Assembly: GCF_030758315.1 (NCBI RefSeq)
Contig: NZ_CP132336.1
Location: 3,315,001-3,379,000, forward strand
Direction: 5' to 3'
Length of the DNA stretch: 64,000 nucleotides
Origin: Pararhizobium sp. IMCC3301
Lineage (GTDB): Bacteria; Pseudomonadota; Alphaproteobacteria; Rhizobiales; GCA-2746425
In this document: in pieces, positions 18,059-26,915 of the stretch
How positions within the stretch are numbered: position 1 is the stretch's first letter
Layout: each line of letters begins with the position of its first letter
The notes under the pieces: model-generated
Databases searched by the model: none
What the model was told of the DNA's origin: nothing
What the model saw: only the letters and a program-made list of their open reading frames with translations
Translations under genes and position numbers: made by a program

Positions 18059-18394
18059 AAACACTGTGCCGGTGACAGCAAACGCGACTGAGTTTCCATA
18101 TATCTTTCTTGAGCGACGCTGGATTCATCGTTCGTTTCATCAATACATTATGCGTTCAGGAATTCGCCTGAAAACCCTCAAACCGGTCGGCCTCGTCAGG
18201 TCCTGCGCTTTGCCAAGGGCTGTAATTATAACCGTATTGCGCAGCAAATGTTCTAGACATTGTCAGAAGACCGCGACTTCAGACCTGTCCGCTCATCAGT
18301 TGCGCGTGACCAGGCGCGATCCAGCCGCATTCTCTCCCACTCGGACCGCTGCTTGAACAAAACCGAAAGGCGGCATATTTCGGCACCATCCGTA

Positions 18395-18422
18395 TTGACA
18401 CACTACCATGGTAGAGTAACAT
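18395..18422 (+). promoter_or_regulatory. Promoter with embedded operator for sugar ABC operon
   Basis: A -35 box TTGACA (18395-18400) and a -10-like TAACAT (18417-18422) are 16 bp apart. The spacer contains the perfect 12-bp palindrome CTACCATGGTAG at 18403-18414. A repressor bound there would block RNA polymerase. The same palindrome lies beside the GntR gene at 25113-25124. The rest of the 18059-18514 gap shows no gene. Confidence 0.75.
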
Positions 18423-18514
18423 GACGGCGTGAGATCACCATCGAACCCGGTCATGATACACTTGGTCGGGGCAGGGTGATCACCTGATTTTGGAAGTTAA
18501 CGGGAGGACTTTAA

Positions 18515-19528
18515 ATGTCTTTGAAACGCCTTATCACCACTTTGATTGTTATCGGAGCGGTTCCGACGGCTGCGCTGGCAGATCCGTCTTCGCGCATTGC
18601 GCTGATTCCCGGTGGTCCCCATCCCTATTTTGCAGCCTGGGAACAGGCCGGTGCTGATGCTGCCAAGGAATTCAACCTTGGCGAAGCAACATATAAAGTA
18701 CCGCAGAAATGGGAACTTGGACTGCAGAACCAGATGCTCGAAAGCCTTGTCACGCAGGGCTATAACGGCTTTCTGATTTTCCCCGGTGATCCGGTTGGAA
18801 CCGTCGCAATCGCCAATGAACTGGCCGATACGGGTGCTCCTGTTATCGCTCTTGCCGGCTGCCTGAAAGACCCTTCAGACGCTCAGTTCTGCATGGGAAC
18901 GGACACCGGAAATTCCGCCTATCTCGGCACCAAGGAATTGCTGAAAGTTCTTGGAAGCGGCGCGAAAATCGCTCACTTTACAGGCTTTCTGGTGGACCCC
19001 AACACCCAGCTGCGCATTGACGCGGTGGAAAAAGCCGCACAAGAAGGCGGCGCGGAAGTCATCCAGGTCATTGCCGATATCGATGCACCTGAACCTGCCG
19101 AGGAAAAGATAAACGCCTATCTGGCAGCCCATGCCGGTGAGGTTGACGGCATCATCACGACAGCCTGGGTGCCGGCCGTTGTCGCATCATCCGCTCTGCG
19201 CAAGATTGGCGACAAGCGCATCAAGATGGTCGGCATCGATCATGATGAAGTTGTCCTGAAAGCGATCAAGGATGGTTTCGTCCACGGCACCATGCTGCAG
19301 AACCCTTATGGCCAGGGCTATATCGGTTCCTATGCGGCAGACAAGCTGCGTACCGGCTGTACTATCAAGGCTGACGCGCCGTTCAAGAGCAACGCTCTGA
19401 CCGACAAGTTCATCGATTCCGGCACCGTGTTTGCCGGCGTGGATGATGTCGACAATTATGTCGGGTCCATGCAGGCCATCACCAAAACTCTTTTTGATGG
19501 TTTTGAATCGACTTATCTCGATTGTTGA
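18515..19528 (+). CDS. Sugar ABC transporter substrate-binding protein (CUT2)
   Basis: This is a 337-aa periplasmic binding protein with a signal peptide (LITTLIVIGAVPTAALA, cut before DPSSRI). The two-lobed type I fold is suggested by the spaced motifs GGPHPYFAAWEQAGADAAKE, YNGFLIFPGD, AKIAHFTGFL, VDGIITTAW and KMVGIDHDE. It would deliver a monosaccharide to the two permeases and the ATPase encoded directly downstream. Regulon neighbours point to L-fucose or a similar deoxy-sugar, but the binding pocket cannot be read to that detail. The gene follows a TTGACA promoter with an internal operator. GGGAGGAC before the ATG is a good ribosome site. Confidence 0.88.
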   Translation: MSLKRLITTLIVIGAVPTAALADPSSRIALIPGGPHPYFAAWEQAGADAAKEFNLGEATYKVPQKWELGLQNQMLESLVTQGYNGFLIFPGDPVGTVAIANELADTGAPVIALAGCLKDPSDAQFCMGTDTGNSAYLGTKELLKVLGSGAKIAHFTGFLVDPNTQLRIDAVEKAAQEGGAEVIQVIADIDAPEPAEEKINAYLAAHAGEVDGIITTAWVPAVVASSALRKIGDKRIKMVGIDHDEVVLKAIKDGFVHGTMLQNPYGQGYIGSYAADKLRTGCTIKADAPFKSNALTDKFIDSGTVFAGVDDVDNYVGSMQAITKTLFDGFESTYLDC

Positions 19529-19538
19529 GTTTAATGTT

Positions 19539-19566
19539 TGGCGGAGCCTGATCCCAGGCTTCGCCA
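19539..19566 (+). other. Intergenic hairpin between binding-protein and permease genes
   Basis: TGGCGGAGCCTG (19539-19550) pairs with CAGGCTTCGCCA (19555-19566) across a 4-nt loop, one mismatched pair in twelve. No T-tract follows, so it is more likely an mRNA-protecting or partial-termination hairpin that raises binding-protein yield relative to the membrane subunits. Confidence 0.65.
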
Positions 19567-19643
19567 ATTCTTCTTCCATGATGTGAGACGGGCGCAAGTA
19601 TGAAACTGACGTCCCGCACAATCAATCTGATGCTTTCAAGGAC

Positions 19644-20657
19644 ATGATGGCAAATACCTCTCAGCAAGATGCGCTGCCGCGCTTTTCTGCCACCCGGCTC
19701 CTGTTAAGCAATGAATTTGGCCTGCTGGTGCTGATCGTGTTGTTTGCAACCATCTTTGCCACCATTTCTCCGGCATTTCTGTCGAAATTCAGCCTTTATG
19801 CGCTTGGCCGCACAGCTGCGGTCAATATCATGATTGGTTTTTCCATGATGGTCGTCATCATCACAGGCGGGCTCAATCTGTCGGTCGGTGCTATCGGCGT
19901 GTCTGCTGCCATGTTCGGCGGGCTTTTGATGGAAAGCGTCGGAATGCCATGGCCGCTTGCTGTTGCAGGGGGCCTTGCGGTCGGCGCGGGCCTTGGCGCC
20001 ATCAATGGCATCATCATTGTGCGCACCGGTCTGCACAGTTTCATCATCACCCTGGCGACGATGAGTATCTTTTTCGGTATGATGATCTTTCTCACCCATG
20101 CTGAGTCCTATCGTGGTATTTCCCCGGTCTTCACCGCATTTGGACGGATGAAACTGTTCTCGATCTTTTCGCCCTTGTTGCTGGTCACAATTGTTGTCGC
20201 CCTGGGTCTTTCGGTGTTGTTTCGCTTTACCGCGCTGGGCCGCGAATTTCTCGCCACCGGTGCCAATGAACGCGCAGCCGAATTGTCCGGCATCCGTGTC
20301 CAAAGAATGATTACCTATTGCCATATGCTGTCCGGTGTTCTTGCCGGAATTGCCGGGTTGATGCTGGTATCGCGCACCGGTGCCGCGATACCCTCGATGG
20401 CCGGGCAACTCGGGCAGGACTGGCTGCTGCCGGCTTTCCTGGGTCCCGTGCTGGGCGGAACATTGCTCACCGGCGGACGCGTCTCGGTGCTTGGCACCTT
20501 GCTGGGGTCGTTTCTGGTCACCATGCTCACAACCGGTCTGCTGCTGATGCAGGTCGGCGCATTCTGGGTGCAGACCTATCTGGGCCTGCTGCTGCTGTTT
20601 GCGGTTCTGGTCGATCTCGTGCGCCGGTCTTATCTGAAGCGGAGAAAGTTGATATGA
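19644..20657 (+). CDS. Sugar ABC transporter permease (CUT2, RbsC-like), first
   Basis: This 337-aa protein has about nine to ten hydrophobic segments and RbsC-family signatures: IMIGFSMMVVIITGGLNLSV near the N-terminus, and GREFLATGANERAAELSGI before the last membrane bundle. Consecutive ATGs at 19644 and 19647 follow AAGGA; either may be used. It overlaps the next permease by ATGA, so the two are translationally coupled and likely form a heterodimeric channel. Long antisense frames here merely reflect GC-rich hydrophobic coding. Confidence 0.9.
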   Translation: MMANTSQQDALPRFSATRLLLSNEFGLLVLIVLFATIFATISPAFLSKFSLYALGRTAAVNIMIGFSMMVVIITGGLNLSVGAIGVSAAMFGGLLMESVGMPWPLAVAGGLAVGAGLGAINGIIIVRTGLHSFIITLATMSIFFGMMIFLTHAESYRGISPVFTAFGRMKLFSIFSPLLLVTIVVALGLSVLFRFTALGREFLATGANERAAELSGIRVQRMITYCHMLSGVLAGIAGLMLVSRTGAAIPSMAGQLGQDWLLPAFLGPVLGGTLLTGGRVSVLGTLLGSFLVTMLTTGLLLMQVGAFWVQTYLGLLLLFAVLVDLVRRSYLKRRKLI

Positions 20658-21622
20658 GCACCCGCTTCTGGGAGTCCGACTGGTTCGGACCATTTGTCAT
20701 TACACTGGCTGCGATTGTCGTTGTCGGCGCGCTCAATCCGTCCTTTCTGTCACCGTTTAATATTCAGGTGCTGCTGCTCGCCATTTCGGTCAACGCGCTG
20801 ATCGCGTTTTCGCAGATGATCATCATTGCCATTGGTCAGATGAATCTTTCGGTTGGTGCGATCGGAGGCCTGGCGGCGATTTCCTTTGCCGGAATGATGC
20901 AGGTCTGGGGCATGCCCTGGCCCATTGCCGCGGCGCTCGCTCTGAGCATCGGCTTGCTGGCAGGTCTTGCCAACGGCGTGCTGGTGGCCTTCACCGGTAT
21001 CTCGGCATTTGTCATCACCCTGGCCAGCCTTTCCATCTACAAGGGCATCAATCTGGGTATTACCGAAGCCCAGCCGTTTTACGACATCCCGGACATCGTC
21101 AAGTCGCTGGGCAATAACACGTTCATCGAGCCATTGCCGTGGCTGGTAATCCCCTGTGTCCTGGCGGCGATCGCGCTGTGGTATCTGCTCAACCGGCTGC
21201 CTCTGGGACGCTCGATCCTGGCTGTGGGCGGCAATGAACATGCCTCCGAATTGTCGGGTATTTCGGTGCGTCTTGTGGTCATCGTCGCTCATGCAATTTC
21301 AGGTGGGCTGGCGGCGCTGGCCGGCATCATGCTGGTCGGACGTCTGCAATTGGGCCAGCCGACCATTGGCGATGACTGGCTGATCCTGTCCTTTGCCGCC
21401 CCGGTCATTGGTGGTGCGATTCTGTCCGGCGGTCATGTCAGTGTGGCCGGCACCCTGCTGGGCGTTATTATCGTCGCGATTTTCACCCAGGTACTGGTGC
21501 TGTTCAATATCGATCCGTTCCTTGTTCAGGTCGTGCTCGGTGGGCTGATCCTGTGGGCGGTCGGCGTCAATCGTTGGCGCGAAGTGCGGGCACAGCGCCA
21601 TGCCGGGCAGGTTCAGGCATGA
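20654..21622 (+). CDS. Sugar ABC transporter permease (CUT2, RbsC-like), second
   Basis: This 322-aa paralogue of the preceding permease shares the same landmarks (SQMIIIAIGQMNLSVGAIGG and LGRSILAVGGNEHASELSGI). The start is the ATG at 20654, overlapping the previous stop by four bases and preceded by GGAGAAAG; the frame is open further upstream but that part is antisense-like. Two different permease genes in a CUT2 system imply a heterodimer. It in turn overlaps the ATPase start by ATGA. Confidence 0.9.
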   Translation: MSTRFWESDWFGPFVITLAAIVVVGALNPSFLSPFNIQVLLLAISVNALIAFSQMIIIAIGQMNLSVGAIGGLAAISFAGMMQVWGMPWPIAAALALSIGLLAGLANGVLVAFTGISAFVITLASLSIYKGINLGITEAQPFYDIPDIVKSLGNNTFIEPLPWLVIPCVLAAIALWYLLNRLPLGRSILAVGGNEHASELSGISVRLVVIVAHAISGGLAALAGIMLVGRLQLGQPTIGDDWLILSFAAPVIGGAILSGGHVSVAGTLLGVIIVAIFTQVLVLFNIDPFLVQVVLGGLILWAVGVNRWREVRAQRHAGQVQA

Positions 21623-23175
21623 GCGATACCACTCTCAAAACTGTGTTCCACGCTGACAATATCACCAAGACATTTCCCGGTGTCGTGGCGCTGGATGAGG
21701 CGCGCATAACCCTGTCGGAAGGCTCGATTCACGCATTGCTGGGTGAAAACGGCGCCGGAAAATCAACCCTGATCAAGGCGATTACCGGCGTTCACCAGCC
21801 CGATTCCGGCACCATGACGTTGAATGGCGAAGTATTCGCGCCGCACAGCACCAGAGATGCCATAGCCAAAGGCGTTGGCGTGGTGCATCAGGAGCGCAAT
21901 CTGATCCCGCGCTTTTCGATTGCGGAAAACATATTCCTGGAAAAGCTCAGCGCTCATCCGATGCAGCCGATCAATTACCGGCAATTGTTTCGTGACGCGC
22001 GCAAATGGCTGGATCTGCTGGAGATCGATGCTGATCCATCGCTTCCGGTCTCGCGTCTCAGCGTCGCAAAAACCCAATTGGTGGAAATCGCCAAAGCCTT
22101 GTCGCTGAATTCCAAAATCCTTCTGCTCGACGAGCCGACCGCCTCTTTGACCTCGCACGAGACCGACACCTTATTCGCCATTCTGCGCCGCCTGAAAGGC
22201 GATGGCGTGAGCCTGATGTTTGTCAGCCACAAGCTTGAAGAAGTGCAGGAAATTTGTGATCAGGTGACCGTCTTGCGCGATGGCCGCAATGCCTGCGAGA
22301 GCCGGCCGCTGGCAGGCCTTGACCGTCAGGCAATCGTGCGGTTGATGATTGGCCGCAACGAGCAGATCCCGGATTGGTCGGCGCGCGATCGCACCGGCGA
22401 AGAGACGGTTCTGGAGCTGAAGAATGTAGCGACCTCGCTTGGCCATAAAGGCATTAATCTCAGCCTCCACAAGGGCGAAATTGCCGGGCTTTACGGCCTC
22501 GTCGGCGCGGGCCGCAGTGAACTTGCAAAAGCGATCCTCGGTAAATTTGCGATCACTGAAGGATCGGTTCTGCTGCACGGCAAAAAGGTCGAGATTAAAA
22601 GCGTCGCCGATGCCGTTGGCAAATATCGCATCGGCTATGTCAGTGAGGATCGCAAGAGCGAGGGTCTGATATTACTGCATTCGGTGCTGGAGAATGTCGG
22701 TGTCCCGGTCTGGCGCCGGCTTGCAAATCTGTTTTCACCGCTGACCAATCGCGCCATTCGCGAACACACCGAGCCCTATATCCGCAAGCTTGAAGTGCGC
22801 ACACCATCGCTTGACCAGAATATGGGCAATCTGTCCGGCGGCAATCAGCAGAAAGTCAGCGTTGCCAAATGGCTCGCCGCCCAGGTCGAGATCCTGATTA
22901 TTGATGAGCCTTCGGTCGGTATCGACATCAAGACCAAGGCCTATCTGCACGAGCTTATCCGAGAGCTCTCCGATCAGGGAACCGCAATTCTGCTGATCAC
23001 CAGCGATATGCCGGAGATGATAGCGCTGGCAGACCGCATCATCGTGCTGAACGATTATCAGGTCCGCGGCGAAATCAACAACAGCCGCGAATACGACACC
23101 ATGAGCCAGCGCATCATGAACCTCATTCAGGGCGATGAAACCCCGGCCGAAGCAATGGCCCCCGCTGCGTCGTAA
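21619..23175 (+). CDS. Sugar ABC transporter ATP-binding protein (CUT2, two ABC domains)
   Basis: This 518-aa RbsA/MglA-like protein has two fused ATPase domains. The first has Walker A LLGENGAGKSTLIKAITG and Walker B ILLLDEPTASLTSHE. Its signature region LSVAKTQLVEIAKAL lacks the usual LSGGQ. The second has the degenerate Walker A LYGLVGAGRSELAK, the signature NLSGGNQQKVSVAKWLA, and Walker B EILIIDEPSVGID. This asymmetry is normal for CUT2 ATPases. The gene overlaps the second permease by ATGA and ends 8 bp before the convergent lactonase gene, with no room for a long terminator. Confidence 0.93.
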   Translation: MSDTTLKTVFHADNITKTFPGVVALDEARITLSEGSIHALLGENGAGKSTLIKAITGVHQPDSGTMTLNGEVFAPHSTRDAIAKGVGVVHQERNLIPRFSIAENIFLEKLSAHPMQPINYRQLFRDARKWLDLLEIDADPSLPVSRLSVAKTQLVEIAKALSLNSKILLLDEPTASLTSHETDTLFAILRRLKGDGVSLMFVSHKLEEVQEICDQVTVLRDGRNACESRPLAGLDRQAIVRLMIGRNEQIPDWSARDRTGEETVLELKNVATSLGHKGINLSLHKGEIAGLYGLVGAGRSELAKAILGKFAITEGSVLLHGKKVEIKSVADAVGKYRIGYVSEDRKSEGLILLHSVLENVGVPVWRRLANLFSPLTNRAIREHTEPYIRKLEVRTPSLDQNMGNLSGGNQQKVSVAKWLAAQVEILIIDEPSVGIDIKTKAYLHELIRELSDQGTAILLITSDMPEMIALADRIIVLNDYQVRGEINNSREYDTMSQRIMNLIQGDETPAEAMAPAAS

Positions 23176-23183
23176 GACTGCAT

Positions 23184-24020
23184 CTAACTCACGGAATAGA
23201 ATTTGGCGCATGTGCCGCCCATGATCGCGGCCTGTTCTGTCGCGCTCAGTCTGCCAGCCCATGTGCTCACAATGTCCAGCGTCGTCTGATAATCTGCCGC
23301 CAGAGTGCAGACCGGCCAGTCCGATCCGATCATCAATCGCTCAGGTCCGAAGGCTTCAAGCACCGTGTCGAGATAGGGCGTAAAGCTTGCGGCCTGCCAC
23401 GCCGACCAGTCAGCCTCGGTGACAAGACCGGATAATTTGCACAGCACATTGGGCCGTTTGGCGATTTCCTGCATGCCGAATTGCCACGCTTTCCAGTCGC
23501 TGCCATCCATTTTCGGCTTGGCAATGTGATCCACCACAAATGGCTGATCCGGCAGGCTGTCGACCAAGCGGATCGCGGAGGGAAGATGGATGGTGCGCAA
23601 CAGCAGATCGTAGCTCAGGCCGAATTTGGCAAGGCTGGCTACGCCGCGCGCATGTTCTGCACTATCGGCAAAATCTGCATCTTCGCGATCATGGATCAAC
23701 ATCCGGAAGCCCTTCAGGGCCGGTGTGTCAGTATAGGGTTCAATATGGGCCTCGACATCCGGCGCGCACAGATCAACCCATCCGACGACACCCTTTATAA
23801 CCGGGTTCGATGCAGCAAGGTCGAGCAGATAATCGGTCTCTGCCTGAACTTCCCGCGCCTGTACCGCGATGCAACCATCCATATTGGCCGCTGCCAGCAG
23901 GGGGGCCAGATCGGCGGGGAGAAAATTCTGCTGCAAAACCCCAAGATCATCTGTCATCCAGACAAAATCATCAGCGTTTTCGGTATAGTTCCAGAAGTGC
24001 TGGTGAGCATCAAGACGCAT
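23184..24020 (-). CDS. Amidohydrolase-2 family lactonase (L-fuconolactonase-like)
   Basis: This 278-aa TIM-barrel hydrolase of the COG3618 group has the metal-binding HxH in RLDAHQHFWNY near the N-terminus, GFRMLIHDRED in the middle and the C-terminal catalytic aspartate in RLMIGSDWPVCTL. In oxidative deoxy-sugar pathways this family opens the aldonolactone made by the aldose dehydrogenase. The aldose dehydrogenase, dehydratase and mutarotase expected to act before and after it are within 5 kb. It follows the Zn-dehydrogenase gene on the same strand (36 bp), probably read from the operator region at 25113. Confidence 0.8.
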   Translation of the reverse strand: MRLDAHQHFWNYTENADDFVWMTDDLGVLQQNFLPADLAPLLAAANMDGCIAVQAREVQAETDYLLDLAASNPVIKGVVGWVDLCAPDVEAHIEPYTDTPALKGFRMLIHDREDADFADSAEHARGVASLAKFGLSYDLLLRTIHLPSAIRLVDSLPDQPFVVDHIAKPKMDGSDWKAWQFGMQEIAKRPNVLCKLSGLVTEADWSAWQAASFTPYLDTVLEAFGPERLMIGSDWPVCTLAADYQTTLDIVSTWAGRLSATEQAAIMGGTCAKFYSVS

Positions 24021-24056
24021 TAAAGTTCTCCTTTGTACGGGCGGTTTGGGCGGGTT

Positions 24057-25070
24057 CTAAAATTTCAACTGTACTTTGATTGTTGAGGACGGGTTTTCCC
24101 GGATCAGCGCGAAGGCGGCGTCCGCATCCTCTGCCTCATAAGTGTGGCTGATCATCGACTGGGGTTGCAGCGCACCGCTCGCCATCCAATCCACCACCTC
24201 GGGAACCAGTTTCCGGTTCAGCCGCGACCCGTAAATCGCCAGTTCCTTGGCGACGATGTCCTTTTGCACAATCTCGGTGGGTCTGGTTGAGAATCCAAGC
24301 AATCCGATTCTGCCCGCAGGACTGGCAATCGACAGCGCCTCGGCCATCAGAGACGGCACACCTGCGGCATCGATCACAACCGTCGGTCCAAGCCCGTCAT
24401 TCTCGCTGGACACCGCGTTCGGCACCGCTTCCGAGAGCGAATGAATCACCCGGTCCGCACCAAATGAACGGGCTGCCTCCAGACGTGCCATATCGATATC
24501 CACCACGATACAGCGCGCGCCCTTCAGTTTTGCCACCTGCAGAACCGTCAGCCCGATCGGTCCGGCCCCGTAGACCAGAACACAATCAGCATCGCTGCAT
24601 CCGGTCAGAGACAGCACATTGGCAGCAATTGAAAACGGTTCGGCGAGAGCGGCTATGCCCAGATCAAGCTCTGCAGGAACGGCGACAACATTGCCTGCCG
24701 GAACCAGGAAATGCGATTTGAACCCGCCATCGCGATGCACGCCCAGAACGGCAAGATCGGCGCAGACATTGTGGCGGCCGATGCGGCAGGCGTAGCAGAT
24801 ACCGCAGGATACGACAGGATCGATCACTACCCGGTCTCCGATCTGCAGCCCGTCCACCTGGGCCCCGAGCGCTTCCACCTCGCCCGCAATTTCGTGTCCG
24901 ATGATGCGCGGGTAGTGCACAAATGGATTGTTGCCTTCCAGAATGTGAACGTCAGATCCGCAAATTCCGGCGCGCCGCACCCGAACCAGAACCTCATCAC
25001 GCTCCGGTCTGGTGCTGGTGTCTGGCTTAATTGTAAGTTTGCCGGGAGAATCGACAGATATGGCAATCAT
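24057..25070 (-). CDS. Zinc-dependent alcohol dehydrogenase (MDR family)
   Basis: This 337-aa medium-chain dehydrogenase has the catalytic zinc region AGICGSDVHILEG and GHEIAGEVEALG, the structural-zinc cysteines in SCGICYACRIGRHNVC, and a Rossmann motif in VLVYGAGPIGLTVLQ. Relatives oxidise sugar acids or polyols such as L-gulonate, L-galactonate or threonine. Beside the deoxy-sugar genes it may oxidise the 2-keto-3-deoxy acid or a hydroxy product, but this is inference. It is divergent from the GntR regulator, with the palindromic operator 43 bp upstream of its start, and shares a transcript with the lactonase gene. Confidence 0.85.
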   Translation of the reverse strand: MIAISVDSPGKLTIKPDTSTRPERDEVLVRVRRAGICGSDVHILEGNNPFVHYPRIIGHEIAGEVEALGAQVDGLQIGDRVVIDPVVSCGICYACRIGRHNVCADLAVLGVHRDGGFKSHFLVPAGNVVAVPAELDLGIAALAEPFSIAANVLSLTGCSDADCVLVYGAGPIGLTVLQVAKLKGARCIVVDIDMARLEAARSFGADRVIHSLSEAVPNAVSSENDGLGPTVVIDAAGVPSLMAEALSIASPAGRIGLLGFSTRPTEIVQKDIVAKELAIYGSRLNRKLVPEVVDWMASGALQPQSMISHTYEAEDADAAFALIRENPSSTIKVQLKF

Positions 25071-25112
25071 GATGCAGGTCCTGAATGCGGGTTTACGACG
25101 TGAAAATTCCTG

Positions 25113-25124
25113 CTACCATGGTAG
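25113..25124. promoter_or_regulatory. Operator palindrome of the deoxy-sugar regulon
   Basis: CTACCATGGTAG is identical to the palindrome inside the ABC promoter at 18403-18414. Here it lies between the divergent Zn-dehydrogenase (start 25070) and GntR regulator (start 25212) genes. An ACCATGGT core suits a GntR/FadR-type dimer, so it is the likely autoregulatory site of the neighbouring regulator. Confidence 0.7.
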
Positions 25125-25211
25125 TACGTTAATCTGAACTGTGCAATGTGGCCAAGGCGCGGTTAAGGCACGGCCAAGGCGCTAACAAGTCTGGGGCAGG
25201 AGGGCTTATCG

Positions 25212-25904
25212 ATGAATTCTGCCGAAGCTGCCATTACCCTTGACCGGCGGGTTCCCGTCACGGTTCAGGTCCATGCTCTTTTGCGGCAACGCATATTGCG
25301 TTTGCAGTTGAAACCCGGAGAGGCGCTCAGCGAAAAGGAACTTTCCGTGCAGCTGGGTGTCAGCCGGACACCGGTGCGGGAAGCCTTTATCCGGCTTTCC
25401 GAAGAAGGGCTTGTCGACATTTTTCCGCAACGCGGAACTCTGGTGTCCCCCATCAGGATGGAGGAAATCAAGGAAGCCCAGTTTCTGCGGGACATTCTGG
25501 AAACCGCCATTGTTCGCCGCGCCGCGCGCGATATCGATGAGGCCAGCCTGTTGCAGATTGAAGCCAACCTTCAGCGCCAGGAAATCTCTTTGCAGCAGAA
25601 AGACTATATTGAATTCATGGAACTGGATGAAGAGTTCCACCGCCTGTTGTGCCAGAGCGTCTCCCTGCCACGGGCATGGCGGGTGATTCATGCCGTTAAG
25701 GGACAATTGGACAGGGTGCGGTTTATGGGTCTGCCCCAGCCGGGCCATGCCGATCTGATGGTGCGGCAGCATGGCGCTATTTTCAACGCGATCCGGGCCG
25801 GCGATGCAGAACTCGCTGAAACCGAAATGCGTACTCATTTACAGGCGATCTGGGGCTCCATAGAATTGATGACCAACGAAAACAGCGAATTTTTCGAGAC
25901 ATAA
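25212..25904 (+). CDS. GntR-family regulator, FadR/FCD subgroup
   Basis: This 230-aa regulator has an N-terminal winged helix (LRQRILRLQLKPGEALSEKE, VSRTPVREAFIRLSEEGLV) and an all-helical FCD ligand domain. The FCD metal/ligand residues are visible as DEEFHRLLC, QHGAIFNAIRAGD and EMRTHL. The ligand is probably a sugar acid of the pathway encoded around it. A GGAGG precedes the ATG. It is the likely binder of the CTACCATGGTAG palindromes and is followed 18 bp later by the aldose dehydrogenase gene on the same strand. Confidence 0.9.
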   Translation: MNSAEAAITLDRRVPVTVQVHALLRQRILRLQLKPGEALSEKELSVQLGVSRTPVREAFIRLSEEGLVDIFPQRGTLVSPIRMEEIKEAQFLRDILETAIVRRAARDIDEASLLQIEANLQRQEISLQQKDYIEFMELDEEFHRLLCQSVSLPRAWRVIHAVKGQLDRVRFMGLPQPGHADLMVRQHGAIFNAIRAGDAELAETEMRTHLQAIWGSIELMTNENSEFFET

Positions 25905-25922
25905 ATTTAAGCGAGGACTTCC

Positions 25923-26897
25923 ATGGCACTTGATCTTCCACAATTGGGTTTTGGCGGCGCACCGATCGGCGGTTTGCTTGACGCTGTCGATGATGCCGCC
26001 GCCCTGGCCGCAATCAGGGCAGCACTTGAAAGCGGCATTCGGTATTTTGACACAGCACCGTATTACGGCTTCGGCCTGTCTGAGAGGCGCCTCGGAGATG
26101 TTGTACGCGGCACAGATGAAATTATCATCTCCACCAAGGTTGGGCGGTTGTTGAAACCGGGTCTGCCGGACGATCCGGCAGCTTTCGGCTGGCCCAGCCC
26201 ATTGCCGTTTCATCCGCATTTCGATTATGGCTATGATGCGGTGATGCGCTCCTTTGAAGACAGTCTGCAACGGCTCGGACGCGATCATGTTGATATGTTG
26301 TTTCTGCATGATATCGGCCCGCTCACCCATCCTGACCCGGATGAGGAGGCCCGCCATTTCAACGATGCGATGAGCGGCGGCTACAAGGCGCTCGATGAAT
26401 TGCGTCGCGCCGGAGACATCAAAGCCATTGGCATCGGCGTCAACGAGATTGATGTGTCGATCCGCGCACTCGATCATGGTGACTGGGATGTCTTTCTCCT
26501 GGCAGGGCGCTACACGCTGCTGGAGCAGGAATCGCTTGATGAATTGCTGCCAAAATGTGCGGCGCAGTCGGTGCGCATCGTCATTGGCGGCCCGTTCAAT
26601 TCGGGCATTCTCGTTGGCGGCACGACCTGGAATTATGAAACCGCTCCGGCCGAAATCGTTGACCGGGCGAGGCGGCTGAACGAAGTCTGCGCGGCGCACA
26701 ATGTGCCGCTTCCTGCTGCCGCACTGAAATTTCCGCTGGCGCATGCGTCCGTGGCCAGTGTCATTCCCGGTGTGCGCACACCGCAGGAATTCTCGCAGAT
26801 GATGGCCTGGTGGCGAACAGAAATCCCGGCTTCTCTCTGGTCAGACCTGAAAAGCGCAGGTCTGATCCGCGAAGATGCACCACTGCCGGCGTCCTGA
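25923..26897 (+). CDS. Aldo/keto reductase, L-fucose/D-threo-aldose 1-dehydrogenase type
   Basis: This 324-aa TIM-barrel oxidoreductase shows the AKR landmarks LGFGGAPIGGL, IRYFDTAPYYGFGLSERRLG (catalytic Asp and Tyr), IISTKVGRLLKP (Lys) and VDMLFLHDIGPL (His). This branch, with the long insert PSPLPFHPHFDYGYDAVMRS, corresponds to L-fucose or D-threo-aldose dehydrogenases that oxidise the sugar to its 1,5-lactone, which fits the lactonase gene nearby. It lies directly behind the GntR gene with GCGAGGAC before the ATG. The first oxidative step of the pathway is the most likely role. Confidence 0.82.
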   Translation: MALDLPQLGFGGAPIGGLLDAVDDAAALAAIRAALESGIRYFDTAPYYGFGLSERRLGDVVRGTDEIIISTKVGRLLKPGLPDDPAAFGWPSPLPFHPHFDYGYDAVMRSFEDSLQRLGRDHVDMLFLHDIGPLTHPDPDEEARHFNDAMSGGYKALDELRRAGDIKAIGIGVNEIDVSIRALDHGDWDVFLLAGRYTLLEQESLDELLPKCAAQSVRIVIGGPFNSGILVGGTTWNYETAPAEIVDRARRLNEVCAAHNVPLPAAALKFPLAHASVASVIPGVRTPQEFSQMMAWWRTEIPASLWSDLKSAGLIREDAPLPAS

Positions 26898-26915
26898 CCC
26901 GGAATTAAGTTCGTG

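Noticed and set aside
19704-20693. 329-aa minus-strand frame opposite the sugar permease
   Set aside because: Antisense to a clear membrane protein; Gln/His/Lys/Asp-rich, as expected for the complement of hydrophobic codons.
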